Position numbers and translations under genes: made by a program. A stretch of DNA of 37,633 nt from Syntrophaceae bacterium (GTDB lineage Bacteria; Desulfobacterota; Syntrophia; Syntrophales; Smithellaceae), in assembly GCA_016927935.1 (NCBI GenBank), contig JAFGLS010000175.1:1-37633 (forward strand), given 5' to 3'. Each line of letters starts with the position of its first letter. The first letter of the stretch is position 1. The notes under the pieces are model-generated. The model did not search any database. It saw only the letters and a program-made list of their open reading frames with translations, and was not told where the DNA came from. Below, one piece after another: positions 8,863 through 17,109 of this stretch.

Positions 8863-10287
8863 TCATTGATCTGTTTTTTTATCTTCTCCGCCGCCCAGTG
8901 TTTTGTAAAGTGTAATAAGGTTGCTGTTCTGGGCAAGGTGCAATAAAATCAATCCCTGCTGGGCGCTGTAAAGGGAACGCTGCGCATCCAGAACGGAAAG
9001 ATAGCTGTCCACTCCTTTTTCATAACGGATCTGAGAAAGACGATAGGTTTCCTGCAGTGCATCAACCAGTGACTGCTGCGCTGCCACCCTCTGAATAATC
9101 GTGCCTTTTTCAGCAAGCGCATCGGCTACTTCACGAAAAGCTGTCTGAATTGCCTTTTCATATTCCGCGATAGAAATTTCTTTTTCAATCTGGGTAACAT
9201 CATAAGCGTGCCATGTCCGGGCATCGAATATCGGCATAATAATCTGCGGTGAAAACATCCAGGTGCCTGATCCGGTTTTGAAAAGACCGGATAATTCATC
9301 ACTGGCCGTTCCAGCAGAAGCCGTCAGAGTGATACGCGGAAAGAAAGCCGCGCGGGCCGCTCCGATGTTGGCATTAGCAGCTTTGAGCTGATGTTCCGCA
9401 GCCAGAATGTCCGGCCTTGACAGAAGGATGTTCGACAACAAACCGGCGGAGATTTCCCGTGGAGGAATTACGCTTTTTAAATCTACGGGCAGAAATTCCC
9501 GGGAAACAGGCGAACCAACCAGAAGATTCAGGGCGTTTTCATCCTGCGTGACTCGTTGTGTGTATAGAGCAACATCACCCCTGGCATTATCGACCTGGCT
9601 TTGTGCCCGGCGAAGGTCTAGTTCAGAGGCGATGCCTGCGTCAGCTCTTTTTTTAATCAAATTATAGAGTGATTCCTGCGTGTTCAGCGTGGATGTGACG
9701 AGTTGAAGAACTTCTTTATCCGCGGCAAGAGATAGATAAACCTGAACTGTCGACGATATCATCATAAGCTGCGCACTACGACAAGCCTGATCCGTGGCCA
9801 GGTATTGCTCCAATGCATTGTCTTTCAGACTGCGGATACGGCCGAAGAAATCAATTTCCCAGGAAGCAATGCCGAGATTGACGTCGTGTTTTTCGGCGGT
9901 ATACGGACTACCACTGGATGACAGATCAGCCGGAGTGCGTTCTTTATACATACTCCCGATACCATTGATTGAAGGCAGGAGTTCGGCGCGTTGAATGCCG
10001 TAGTAAGCTCTTGCTCTTTCAACGTTGAGCGCTGCTATCCGGATATCGCGGTTGTTATGGAGAGCTGTTTCAATGACCTTGCGCAGACGCTCATCGGTAA
10101 TAAATTCCCGCCAGGGGAGTTCCGCAGCCGTTTTTGCGGTCGAATCAATTTTTGTTTCCTGATAGGCCGGGCCGGTCGGCCATTCGGAAGGTACCGGAAC
10201 GTCCGGACGCGAATATTGAGGGGCCATGGTGCAGCCGGCCGCAAAAAAAACGATGATGGATAATAAATAAATTATTTTTCTATACAT
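8863..10287 (-). CDS. RND-type outer-membrane efflux channel lipoprotein (OprM/NodT family)
   Basis: This TolC-like outer-membrane factor provides the exit duct of the tripartite pump. The 474-residue protein has a signal peptide ending in AAGC with lipidated Cys19, then YSRPDVPVPSEW, typical of OprM/NodT proteins. Two repeated outer-membrane-efflux domains follow (about 60-250 and 270-460). They include SWEIDFFGRIRSL, RADAGIASELDLRRAQSQVDNA in the first half, and RPDILAAEHQLKAANANIGAARAAFFP in the second. It starts 1 base after the pump gene stop, with AGAGGT upstream. It is the last gene of the operon and ends 13 bases from the convergent M15-like gene. Confidence 0.92.
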   Translation of the reverse strand: MYRKIIYLLSIIVFFAAGCTMAPQYSRPDVPVPSEWPTGPAYQETKIDSTAKTAAELPWREFITDERLRKVIETALHNNRDIRIAALNVERARAYYGIQRAELLPSINGIGSMYKERTPADLSSSGSPYTAEKHDVNLGIASWEIDFFGRIRSLKDNALEQYLATDQACRSAQLMMISSTVQVYLSLAADKEVLQLVTSTLNTQESLYNLIKKRADAGIASELDLRRAQSQVDNARGDVALYTQRVTQDENALNLLVGSPVSREFLPVDLKSVIPPREISAGLLSNILLSRPDILAAEHQLKAANANIGAARAAFFPRITLTASAGTASDELSGLFKTGSGTWMFSPQIIMPIFDARTWHAYDVTQIEKEISIAEYEKAIQTAFREVADALAEKGTIIQRVAAQQSLVDALQETYRLSQIRYEKGVDSYLSVLDAQRSLYSAQQGLILLHLAQNSNLITLYKTLGGGEDKKTDQ

Positions 10288-10288
10288 A

Positions 10289-13200
10289 TTATTGAACCTC
10301 TGATGAATTCGTCTCTTCCGGCTTGATCAAATTCTGCTGCTGTTTTCTGCCGAAAAATTTTTCGATCAGCACATAAAAGAGCGGTGAAAAAATAAGCACC
10401 AGAACGGTTGCCGTGATCATGCCGCCCAGCACACCGGTACCGATGGCATTTTGCGCGCCTGCTCCCGCTCCGGTTGTTAACGCCAGAGGCAGAACGCCGA
10501 AGCCAAAAGCCAGCGATGTCATGACGATGGGACGGAAACGCAGCTTGACCCCTTGAATCGTTGCTTCGATCAGTCCCATTCTTCTTTCAACACCTCCTTT
10601 GGCAAACTGGACAATCAGAATCGCATTCTTGGTGGTGAGTCCCAGTGTTGTTAAAAGACCAATCTGGAAATACACGTCATTGGCCATTCCCCTCATACTG
10701 GAGGAGATAATTCCTCCGATAACGCCGAGAGGTAGAACCAGTAAAATGGAAATCGGTATCGTCCAGCTTTCGTAAAGCGCAGCCAGACAGAGAAAGATGA
10801 CGAAAACAGAAAAGGCATAAAGCAGAGGCGCCTGCGAGCTGGACATCCGTTCCTGATAAGAGAGTCCGGTCCAGTCGAAGCCGAAACCCTTGGGGAGTTT
10901 TTCCACAGCTTCTTCCATGGCCTGCATGGCTTCGCCCGAGCTCTTACCGGGAGCAGGTTCCCCCCAGATATTAATGGAAGGAAATCCGTTGAAGCGATTC
11001 AACTGGGGAGGACCTGATGTCCAGCGGCCGGAGGCGAATGATGAAAAGGGGACCATCCTTCCCTGTATATTACGCACGTATAATTTTTCCAGATCTTTGG
11101 GCAGCATGCGGTAAGCAGCGTCTGCTTGAACAAAGACTCTTTTTACACGGCCTCCCTGCATGAAGTCATTAACATACGCGCTGCCGAAAGCGGCAGAAAG
11201 CGTTCGATGGATGGAGGAAATGGGAACGCCCAGCGCTCCTGCTTTTTCCCAGTCCACATCAATGCGATACTGGGGTACGTCCGCCATGCTGTTGGGACGT
11301 ACAGAAGTAACGCGCGGATCTTTTGATACAATGCCAAGAAGTTGATACTGGACGTTCATCAACGTCTGGTGTCCCAGTCCTCCTCGATCCAGTAGCTCGA
11401 AATCGAATCCTTTGGCCATCCCCAGTTCAGGAACGGCGGGAGGCGGAAAGGTAAAAACCATGGCGTTGCGAATTCCGGAAAGTGCCATCATGGCTCGTCC
11501 CGCAACGGCCTTAGCTTTAAGGTCCTTTCGCTTGCGAAGATCCCAGTCTTTTAATTTGATAAAGACCATACCATTGTTTTGTGCCCTGCCTGAAAAGCTG
11601 ACACCGGCAATGGTGAAAACGGATTCCACCGCCTCTTTTTCTTTTTCCTGAAAATACTTTTCAATGATTTTCTCAACGTCTTTTGTCTGTTCGAGCGTGG
11701 ATCCGGTCGGCATGATGACTTGGGAAAGTAAGATGCCCTGATCTTCATCCGGCAGATAAGCAGTGGGCATACGGAAATACAGCACTCCCATAACCACAAG
11801 AATCACCAGAAAAACGACCAGATAGCGCGTTACCCGGGTTAGAGAATGATCGACGACTTTTACGTATTTATTCCGTATGTTAAAGAACAGGCGATCGAAC
11901 CACAAAAAAAACGGTCTCAGAAGAGTCATTGCGCTCTCCGCAGGTTCATGTCCCGCCGCTACAGGTTTTAAGAGCGATGCGCACAGCACCGGTGTCAGGA
12001 TCAACGCCACGACAACCGACAGCAGCATGGCGGAAATGATCGTTATGGAGAACTGACGGTAAATGACCCCGGTTGAGCCTGGGAAAAATGCCATAGGACC
12101 GAAAACGGCGGCCAGAACAAGACCGATGCCGATGAGCGCGCTGGTAATCTGTTCCATGGACTTGGCAGTCGCTTCCATGGGCGGAAGCCCTTCCTCACTC
12201 ATAATTCGCTCGACGTTTTCCACGACCACGATGGCGTCATCCACCAGAAGGCCGATGGCCAGCACCATGGCAAACATGGTCAACATGTTAATGGAGTAAC
12301 CGAAGAGCCCAAGAATACCGAATGTACCCAGAATAACCACCGGTACGGCAATTGTGGGAATCAGCGTGGCGCGAATGTTTCCCAGAAAAAGTAACATCAC
12401 CAGAAAGACCAGAAAAATCGCTATGAAAAGGGTCTTGATCACTTCATTGATGGACACTTTGATGAAGGGGGTGGTGTCGTGAGGATATACCACTTTAATT
12501 CCCGCTGGGAAAAAGCGGCTCATTTCCTCCAACTTTGTCCTGACAGCTTGAGCAACGTCCAAAGCGTTGGCGCCAGTTGCCTGACGAAGGGCAATACCGG
12601 AGGCCGGTTTCCCTTGATAGGCGACATCGATATCGTAAAATTCGGTACCCAGTTCGGTTCGTCCCACGTCGCTGATGCGTACCACAGAGCCATCTGGATT
12701 CGTACGGATGGGAATGGCGGCAAACTCGTCGGGAGAGGAAAGCATATTCTGAACGATAATGGAGGCGTTCAAACGCTGACCCTCGACAGCGGGGCCGCCT
12801 CCGAATTGTCCGGCGGAAACTTCCACGTTATAGGATTTGAGCGCCATGAGGACATCGTCAATAGTAAGATGATAATCGGTGAGCTTATCAGGGTTGAGCC
12901 AAACACGCATGGCATAACCGCCGCCGAAGATTTCCACCTCGCCCACACCGGGTACCCGTGCCAAAACCTTTTCCAGATTGGACTTGACAAAATCGGTCAA
13001 ATCTTTGTTGTCCATTCTGCCGTCTTCCGAAATCAATCCCACGACCATCAGATAATTTCTCGTGGATTTGCGAACTTCAACTCCCTGGGTTGCCACCACA
13101 TCGGGAAGACTTGTCAAAGCCGCTTGGACTTTGTTTTGCACCTGAGACCAGGCTAGGTCAGGATTGGTTCCCGGGGCAAACGTCAATTCCAGACGCGAGC

Positions 13201-13462
13201 TCCCCGCAGAATCGCTGCTTGCCGAAATATACAGTAGATTGTCCAATCCGGTCATTCGCTGTTCGATGACCTGAGTTACACTGTTTTCCACCGTTTCCGC
13301 TGAAGATCCCGGATACGATGCCGAAACAGAAATTGACGGCGGAGCCATCTGCGGATACTGAGAAATTGGCAGGTTGTAAATGGCTAGAGCGCCCCCTGCC
13401 ATGATGACAATGGCAATGACCCACGCGAATACCGGACGTTTCAGGAAAAATTTCGATAGCAT
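10289..13462 (-). CDS. RND multidrug efflux transporter, HAE1 family (AcrB/MexB-like)
   Basis: This inner-membrane proton-driven pump is the engine of the tripartite system, capturing hydrophobic drugs from the periplasm. At 1057 residues it is of normal AcrB length. It starts with the family's membrane anchor (FFLKRPVFAWVIAI, then LPISQYPQMAPPSISV). The transmembrane proton-relay pair is Asp408-Asp409 in GLLVDDAIVVVENVERIM, followed by the mid-protein membrane block. The second half has a mirrored docking/porter region and the GVLGGMITATVL end. GGAGG lies 6 bases before the ATG, inside the 12-base gap after the adaptor gene. The exact substrate range cannot be read from sequence. Confidence 0.96.
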   Translation of the reverse strand: MLSKFFLKRPVFAWVIAIVIMAGGALAIYNLPISQYPQMAPPSISVSASYPGSSAETVENSVTQVIEQRMTGLDNLLYISASSDSAGSSRLELTFAPGTNPDLAWSQVQNKVQAALTSLPDVVATQGVEVRKSTRNYLMVVGLISEDGRMDNKDLTDFVKSNLEKVLARVPGVGEVEIFGGGYAMRVWLNPDKLTDYHLTIDDVLMALKSYNVEVSAGQFGGGPAVEGQRLNASIIVQNMLSSPDEFAAIPIRTNPDGSVVRISDVGRTELGTEFYDIDVAYQGKPASGIALRQATGANALDVAQAVRTKLEEMSRFFPAGIKVVYPHDTTPFIKVSINEVIKTLFIAIFLVFLVMLLFLGNIRATLIPTIAVPVVILGTFGILGLFGYSINMLTMFAMVLAIGLLVDDAIVVVENVERIMSEEGLPPMEATAKSMEQITSALIGIGLVLAAVFGPMAFFPGSTGVIYRQFSITIISAMLLSVVVALILTPVLCASLLKPVAAGHEPAESAMTLLRPFFLWFDRLFFNIRNKYVKVVDHSLTRVTRYLVVFLVILVVMGVLYFRMPTAYLPDEDQGILLSQVIMPTGSTLEQTKDVEKIIEKYFQEKEKEAVESVFTIAGVSFSGRAQNNGMVFIKLKDWDLRKRKDLKAKAVAGRAMMALSGIRNAMVFTFPPPAVPELGMAKGFDFELLDRGGLGHQTLMNVQYQLLGIVSKDPRVTSVRPNSMADVPQYRIDVDWEKAGALGVPISSIHRTLSAAFGSAYVNDFMQGGRVKRVFVQADAAYRMLPKDLEKLYVRNIQGRMVPFSSFASGRWTSGPPQLNRFNGFPSINIWGEPAPGKSSGEAMQAMEEAVEKLPKGFGFDWTGLSYQERMSSSQAPLLYAFSVFVIFLCLAALYESWTIPISILLVLPLGVIGGIISSSMRGMANDVYFQIGLLTTLGLTTKNAILIVQFAKGGVERRMGLIEATIQGVKLRFRPIVMTSLAFGFGVLPLALTTGAGAGAQNAIGTGVLGGMITATVLVLIFSPLFYVLIEKFFGRKQQQNLIKPEETNSSEVQ

Positions 13463-13474
13463 CGGGAACCTCCG

Positions 13475-14659
13475 TTAATTCGTTTTTACTGGTGGAACCA
13501 TATTCGGGGTTTTTTCTTTGTTTTCGAAAGGAACAGCTTTAACGGGAATACCCGGTTTTATCTTCAGCATGCCTTCGACAATCACCTGTTCTCCCGGTTC
13601 AAGGCCTGCTGAAACCAGCCAGTCCGGACCTATCGCCCGGTCAAGCGTGATTTGCTTTTCCTGAACTTTTCCGTCTTTGCCGACGACTAAAGTCAAGGGG
13701 TTTCCCTTGGGATCGCGAGACACGGCTTGTTGGGGAATAAGTATGGCATTTTTATGAAGGCCTTCCTTTATAACTGTTCGCACAAACATGCCCGGCATTA
13801 GGAATCCCTTCGGATTGGGAAATACAATGCGCAAAATGACCGATCCGGTTGTCGGATCAACTGTGACATCTTGAAATTGAATTTTCCCTTTCAACGAATA
13901 TTCTGAATTATCGTTTAGAAATAATCGAACATCCTGCTGATTTTTGCCGCTTTTTTCCAGTAAGCCTTCCTGCATTTGACTGCGCAATTTGAGGATGTCC
14001 GCAGTGGATTGAGTGACATCCACATACATGGGATCCAATTTTTGGATGGTAGCTAAAGCAAGGGGCTGATGCGCAGTAACCAGAGCACCTTCCGTGACAT
14101 TAGCTCTGCCGATTCGTCCCGATATAGGCGCGGTAATGGTGGTGTATTGCAAGTTGATGCGAGCAGCTTCTACATTGGCCTTCCCATACTGAATATCCGC
14201 CTGAACCTGTTTGAGCAAAGCGGAAGCATCGTCATAATCTTGCCGGCTGACCGCTTTTTGTTCCAGCAGATCTTTGAAACGTTCGACTCTCAATTGAATC
14301 GTTGTCAATTGGGCTTCGGAGCGAGCCAGCGCAGCCTTGGCGTTATCCAAAGCAACTTGATACAGAATGGGATCAATCTGAAAAAGAGGCTGTCCTTCTT
14401 TGACATCAGACCCTTCGGTAAATAAACGTTTCTGAATGATGCCGCCCACCTGAGGGCGTACTTCGGCAACCTGATTGGCGGATGTCCTGCCGGACAATTC
14501 TGTTGTCGTAACGACTGGTTTCGTTTGTATGGTAATCACGGCTACTTCCGGCATCGGTGGCGGGCCGCCCGTTTTTTTCTCGCCGCAACCAGTTAGAATC
14601 AAACTGATAATGAAAATGATCGTAATAATAATGAGTCCTGCTTTTTTGTGACTTTTCAT
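13475..14659 (-). CDS. RND periplasmic adaptor lipoprotein (AcrA/MexA-like)
   Basis: This membrane-fusion protein bridges the RND pump and the outer-membrane channel. The 394-residue product has a lipoprotein signal peptide with LTGC and Cys25. It then has the lipoyl half-motif VRPQVGGIIQKRLFTEGSDVKEGQ..., split by a helical hairpin at about 95-170, with the second half TITAPISGRIGRANVTEG. Beta-barrel and membrane-proximal domains follow. The GAGGT site is well spaced. The gene is 44 bases downstream of tetR and 12 bases upstream of the pump gene. Confidence 0.94.
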   Translation of the reverse strand: MKSHKKAGLIIITIIFIISLILTGCGEKKTGGPPPMPEVAVITIQTKPVVTTTELSGRTSANQVAEVRPQVGGIIQKRLFTEGSDVKEGQPLFQIDPILYQVALDNAKAALARSEAQLTTIQLRVERFKDLLEQKAVSRQDYDDASALLKQVQADIQYGKANVEAARINLQYTTITAPISGRIGRANVTEGALVTAHQPLALATIQKLDPMYVDVTQSTADILKLRSQMQEGLLEKSGKNQQDVRLFLNDNSEYSLKGKIQFQDVTVDPTTGSVILRIVFPNPKGFLMPGMFVRTVIKEGLHKNAILIPQQAVSRDPKGNPLTLVVGKDGKVQEKQITLDRAIGPDWLVSAGLEPGEQVIVEGMLKIKPGIPVKAVPFENKEKTPNMVPPVKTN

Positions 14660-14703
14660 TAGGCACCTCTTTTCTATGGAAGATAAATAGTGAATAGGTT
14701 TTT

Positions 14704-15342
14704 CTATTTTTTCTTCTTAAATTTTGTTTTTTTCTTTTGTTCGGATTGAGGTTCAATGCCGATGACAATGTTTTTTAAATAACTGCGGATTTCATTGCGA
14801 ACGTGCTTCTCATCGGGTTTGTTGCCCATGAGATTTTCCAACATGGCCAACTGAGTGCTTAGCATCCACAGGCATTTGGCGAGTACTGGAGTATCTACAG
14901 CAACTGAAAGGCGCCCCAGTCTTTGTTCCGCCGCCAAATAAACGGCTAACCCTTTAATCGCGTATTGTGGTCCTTTTTCTCTTTTTTCTATAATTTCCTG
15001 CATGCGAATGTGCAAATGTTGGTCGGCAAAGATGGAATAGATTATCGGCGTGATTTCATGGTAAGCGTGGTAAACCGCAAATAGAATATTTTCCAGATTT
15101 TCCAATAGCGTACGTTTGCCGACTTCCAGCGGCAAATTCTGCATGAGGTTTTTAGCTTCTTGCACGCGATTTTGTACCACTTCGAAAATCAACTCGGCCT
15201 TGTCCTTGAAGTGGTGATAGATCAACCCCTCGGCGACTTTTGCCTCTTGTGCTATTTTACTGGTGGTGAGACGGACCAGGCCATGCGTTTGCAGCAATCG
15301 ATTCGTGGCTTTTATGATATTTTGACGGTTGTCGTTAAGCAT
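14704..15342 (-). CDS. TetR/AcrR-family repressor of the RND operon
   Basis: The 212-residue protein has an N-terminal TetR helix-turn-helix (about 20-45, TTSKIAQEAKVAEGLIYHHFKDKAEL) and a variable all-helical ligand-binding domain. The C-terminus ends in a lysine-rich tail. It is the first gene of the four-gene efflux operon and lies right behind a promoter embedded in inverted repeats, so autorepression relieved by a pump substrate is the natural model. The ribosome-binding site is weak. The inducer is unknown. Confidence 0.9.
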   Translation of the reverse strand: MLNDNRQNIIKATNRLLQTHGLVRLTTSKIAQEAKVAEGLIYHHFKDKAELIFEVVQNRVQEAKNLMQNLPLEVGKRTLLENLENILFAVYHAYHEITPIIYSIFADQHLHIRMQEIIEKREKGPQYAIKGLAVYLAAEQRLGRLSVAVDTPVLAKCLWMLSTQLAMLENLMGNKPDEKHVRNEIRSYLKNIVIGIEPQSEQKKKTKFKKKK

Positions 15343-15361
15343 TTCGTCTACTTTGTGTAGA

Positions 15362-15408
15362 TTGAGCGTTTACTCAATAATACTAATTAAGCGCTCAATT
15401 ATTGTCAA
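15362..15408 (-). promoter_or_regulatory. Promoter and probable TetR operator of the efflux operon
   Basis: On the minus strand TTGACA (15403-15408), 17 bases and TAGTAT (15380-15385) make a good sigma70 promoter. Two inverted repeats overlap it: TTGAGCG (15362-15368) paired with CGCTCAA (15392-15398), and the near-palindrome TTGAGCGTTTACTCAA (15362-15377) beside the -10 box. A repressor bound here would block RNA polymerase. Which repeat is the operator needs testing. Confidence 0.6.
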
Positions 15409-15486
15409 GTCATTTATTTATGAATTTTTTAAGGAATAATTCCGTAAAAACATTATCTTAACTGTTTCTAAACGGGTTTGTAGGGT

Positions 15487-16224
15487 TTAATGATAATATG
15501 AAAAACGGGCGACGATAATGCCGGTAAATTTTTTGTTCGATTTCAAATAGTTCGACAGTGTTTTCTTCGAAATTGTCACTTTTCCTTCTTTGCTGGAAGC
15601 GTGAAGCAGGCGCAGGTTTTTTCCCTGCCATAAAGCAAATCCAACGTGCGCCACATCCAATCCTTCATGCTTTGCGGCAAAAGCGATAATATCTCCAGTT
15701 CTTATTTTTTCTTTCAGGAAGTTTATTTTGTTTTTGCCGATTATATGGAAAAATTTGCGGGAAAGATTTTTTTCTACCATATGCATTTTTTTAAGTTGCG
15801 TTTTGTTTCCTAATGCCGGATATAATTTTTTGTGTGTGATCATGAAATTTATTTTTTTGTGTTTAGGTTCTCCTCCAAGTTGGCGGGATAAATCAGTTAA
15901 AAACCCCTTTTTTTCATTGTTGCGCAACCAGTCGATAAAATAATGCAGGCGGGAAGAATAGCCGTCAATTTTCCCATTACGATAACGGATTAATGTGAGA
16001 TTTTTCCGGAATTCATGATGTGAAATTTTTCCTAAAATGGCACACAGGGCGAGGGAAAGAACCGTCTCCACGAATGTCATGCAGTCGAAAGCAGATAAAT
16101 TGACAATCAGGTTTTCTTTATCCGGGCCTTCCAGAGTTCCGTCTTTATAAGGCCTGTTAATAAACAGACACCCTATTTCCGTTATTAAATCGCCGTAAGA
16201 AAATTCGTTGTATCCCTTTCCCAT
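15487..16224 (-). CDS. DUF1460 protein (NlpC/P60-like amidase relative)
   Basis: The 245-residue product matches DUF1460, a family related to cysteine peptidases/amidases that act on peptidoglycan fragments. The likely nucleophile is the Cys in SAFDCMTFVETVLSLAL (about 43-59), with a His in DVAHVGFA (about 195) as partner. RTGDIIAFAAKHEG and LLHASSKEGKV are also family-like. From the ATG at 16224 there is no signal peptide, although relatives are often exported. The upstream frame is open for some way but offers no convincing start, so a cytoplasmic location or an unusual start is possible. AAAGGATT precedes the ATG. Confidence 0.75.
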   Translation of the reverse strand: MGKGYNEFSYGDLITEIGCLFINRPYKDGTLEGPDKENLIVNLSAFDCMTFVETVLSLALCAILGKISHHEFRKNLTLIRYRNGKIDGYSSRLHYFIDWLRNNEKKGFLTDLSRQLGGEPKHKKINFMITHKKLYPALGNKTQLKKMHMVEKNLSRKFFHIIGKNKINFLKEKIRTGDIIAFAAKHEGLDVAHVGFALWQGKNLRLLHASSKEGKVTISKKTLSNYLKSNKKFTGIIVARFSYYH

Positions 16225-16325
16225 AATAAAAATCCTTTTATCGATTTCTAAATTATTATTGATGACAAAGCAAATATAAAAATGAAGATTTTTATAAAAA
16301 TGTTCAAAAGGGAAAGTTTTGATTA

Positions 16326-16361
16326 TAAAAAGAAAGCGGTCAACCTTTTGGCTGACCGCTT
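16326..16361 (-). terminator. Rho-independent terminator of rpsT
   Basis: A perfect 9-bp stem, AAGCGGTCA (16334-16342) and TGACCGCTT (16353-16361), encloses a partly paired loop. On the minus strand it is followed by a T-rich run (16326-16333). It lies 9 bases past the rpsT stop. Confidence 0.85.
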
Positions 16362-16370
16362 GAAAAACTG

Positions 16371-16634
16371 TTATTTTAGAGCATTCACTTTTTGGGTCAG
16401 TCGAGAAATTTTGCGGGAGGCATTCTTCTTATGTATTATACCTTTGGATGCCGCCTTGTTTAGTGCGATAATAACATTCTTTAAGGTTTTTAAGGAAATT
16501 TCTTTATTTTTACTACTTACGCCTGTGAGTACTGATTTAATATTTGTTTTAAGCGCGGACTTGACGACTATATTGCGCTTTCGGTGTCTTTTGTTCTGCC
16601 TGTTGCGTTTTTCTGCTGATTTGTGTGTTGCCAA
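16371..16634 (-). CDS. rpsT: 30S ribosomal protein S20
   Basis: S20 is a small basic protein that binds 16S rRNA in the 30S body. The 87-residue product is the usual length, starts with the family N-terminus MATHKSAEKRNRQNKRHRKRN, and ends in a conserved Ala/Lys-rich helix (LNKAASKGIIHKKNASRKISRL). The start codon is TTG (16632-16634), with GGAGGG about 8 bases upstream. Escherichia coli rpsT also starts with TTG and is autoregulated, so similar control is plausible. It has its own terminator and probably its own promoter. Confidence 0.96.
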   Translation of the reverse strand: MATHKSAEKRNRQNKRHRKRNIVVKSALKTNIKSVLTGVSSKNKEISLKTLKNVIIALNKAASKGIIHKKNASRKISRLTQKVNALK

Positions 16635-16660
16635 AATTCCCTCCTGAATTATTTTAGTCA

Positions 16661-16804
16661 GCGAGTATTAAATCCCCATTCGCTTCCCTGCCGGTTATAC
16701 CGGCGGGATAGTTCAACTTGCGCTTCACTATAGTTCAGCGAGTTTTACTATTGCTTCGTGGATAATTCAACCAGCAAGTGTCAGTACGCTTTGCTTCTGA
16801 AACT
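16661..16804. repeat. Family B palindromic repeat, reverse orientation, in rpsT leader
   Basis: Read on the minus strand the segment gives TGACACTTGCTG, TTGAATTATCC, CGAAGC, then TTGAACTATCCC, a GCCGGT-ATA-ACCGGC hairpin, GGGAAGCG and GGGGAT. This is the same word order as the copies at 5601-5692 and 34331-34410, apparently with one unit duplicated. It lies between the likely rpsT promoter and gene, so it would be part of the mRNA leader. Confidence 0.5.
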
Positions 16805-16824
16805 TGGGTCTCATTAGGTGGGGT

Positions 16825-16853
16825 TATCTAGCCCAATTATTTAAGGCTGTCAA
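16825..16853 (-). promoter_or_regulatory. Candidate rpsT promoter
   Basis: On the minus strand TTGACA (16848-16853), 17 bases, then TAGATA (16825-16830). It would give a leader of roughly 180 bases containing the family B repeat. The -35 is perfect and the -10 mediocre. Confidence 0.4.
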
Positions 16854-16953
16854 GTATAAACTAAGTGATTAAAGCTTTATATACTTGAAGTTCTGCTAAT
16901 GGAAGATACCGGTCCCTTAACAAGAGACAGAAAATACTATTTTAAAATATTTC

Positions 16954-16981
16954 TTGACATAATATATTTTCTTTATATAAA
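16954..16981 (+). promoter_or_regulatory. Candidate promoter of the diguanylate cyclase gene
   Basis: TTGACA (16954-16959), a 16-base spacer and TATAAA (16976-16981) form a near-consensus sigma70 promoter, about 120 bases before the ATG at 17110. Apart from these promoters and the repeat, the 475-base gap 16635-17109 shows no gene or recognisable RNA. Confidence 0.5.
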
Positions 16982-17109
16982 CGAGCGACCTATAACTTCT
17001 AGGAAACACGGGCTTCATCTAATTTCTGTGACGCAATTAAAAATTAATTGGGTTGTTTAGTCATGTTTTAATGTGTTTATTATAATATTTAGACGTGATT
17101 TAAATAAAG

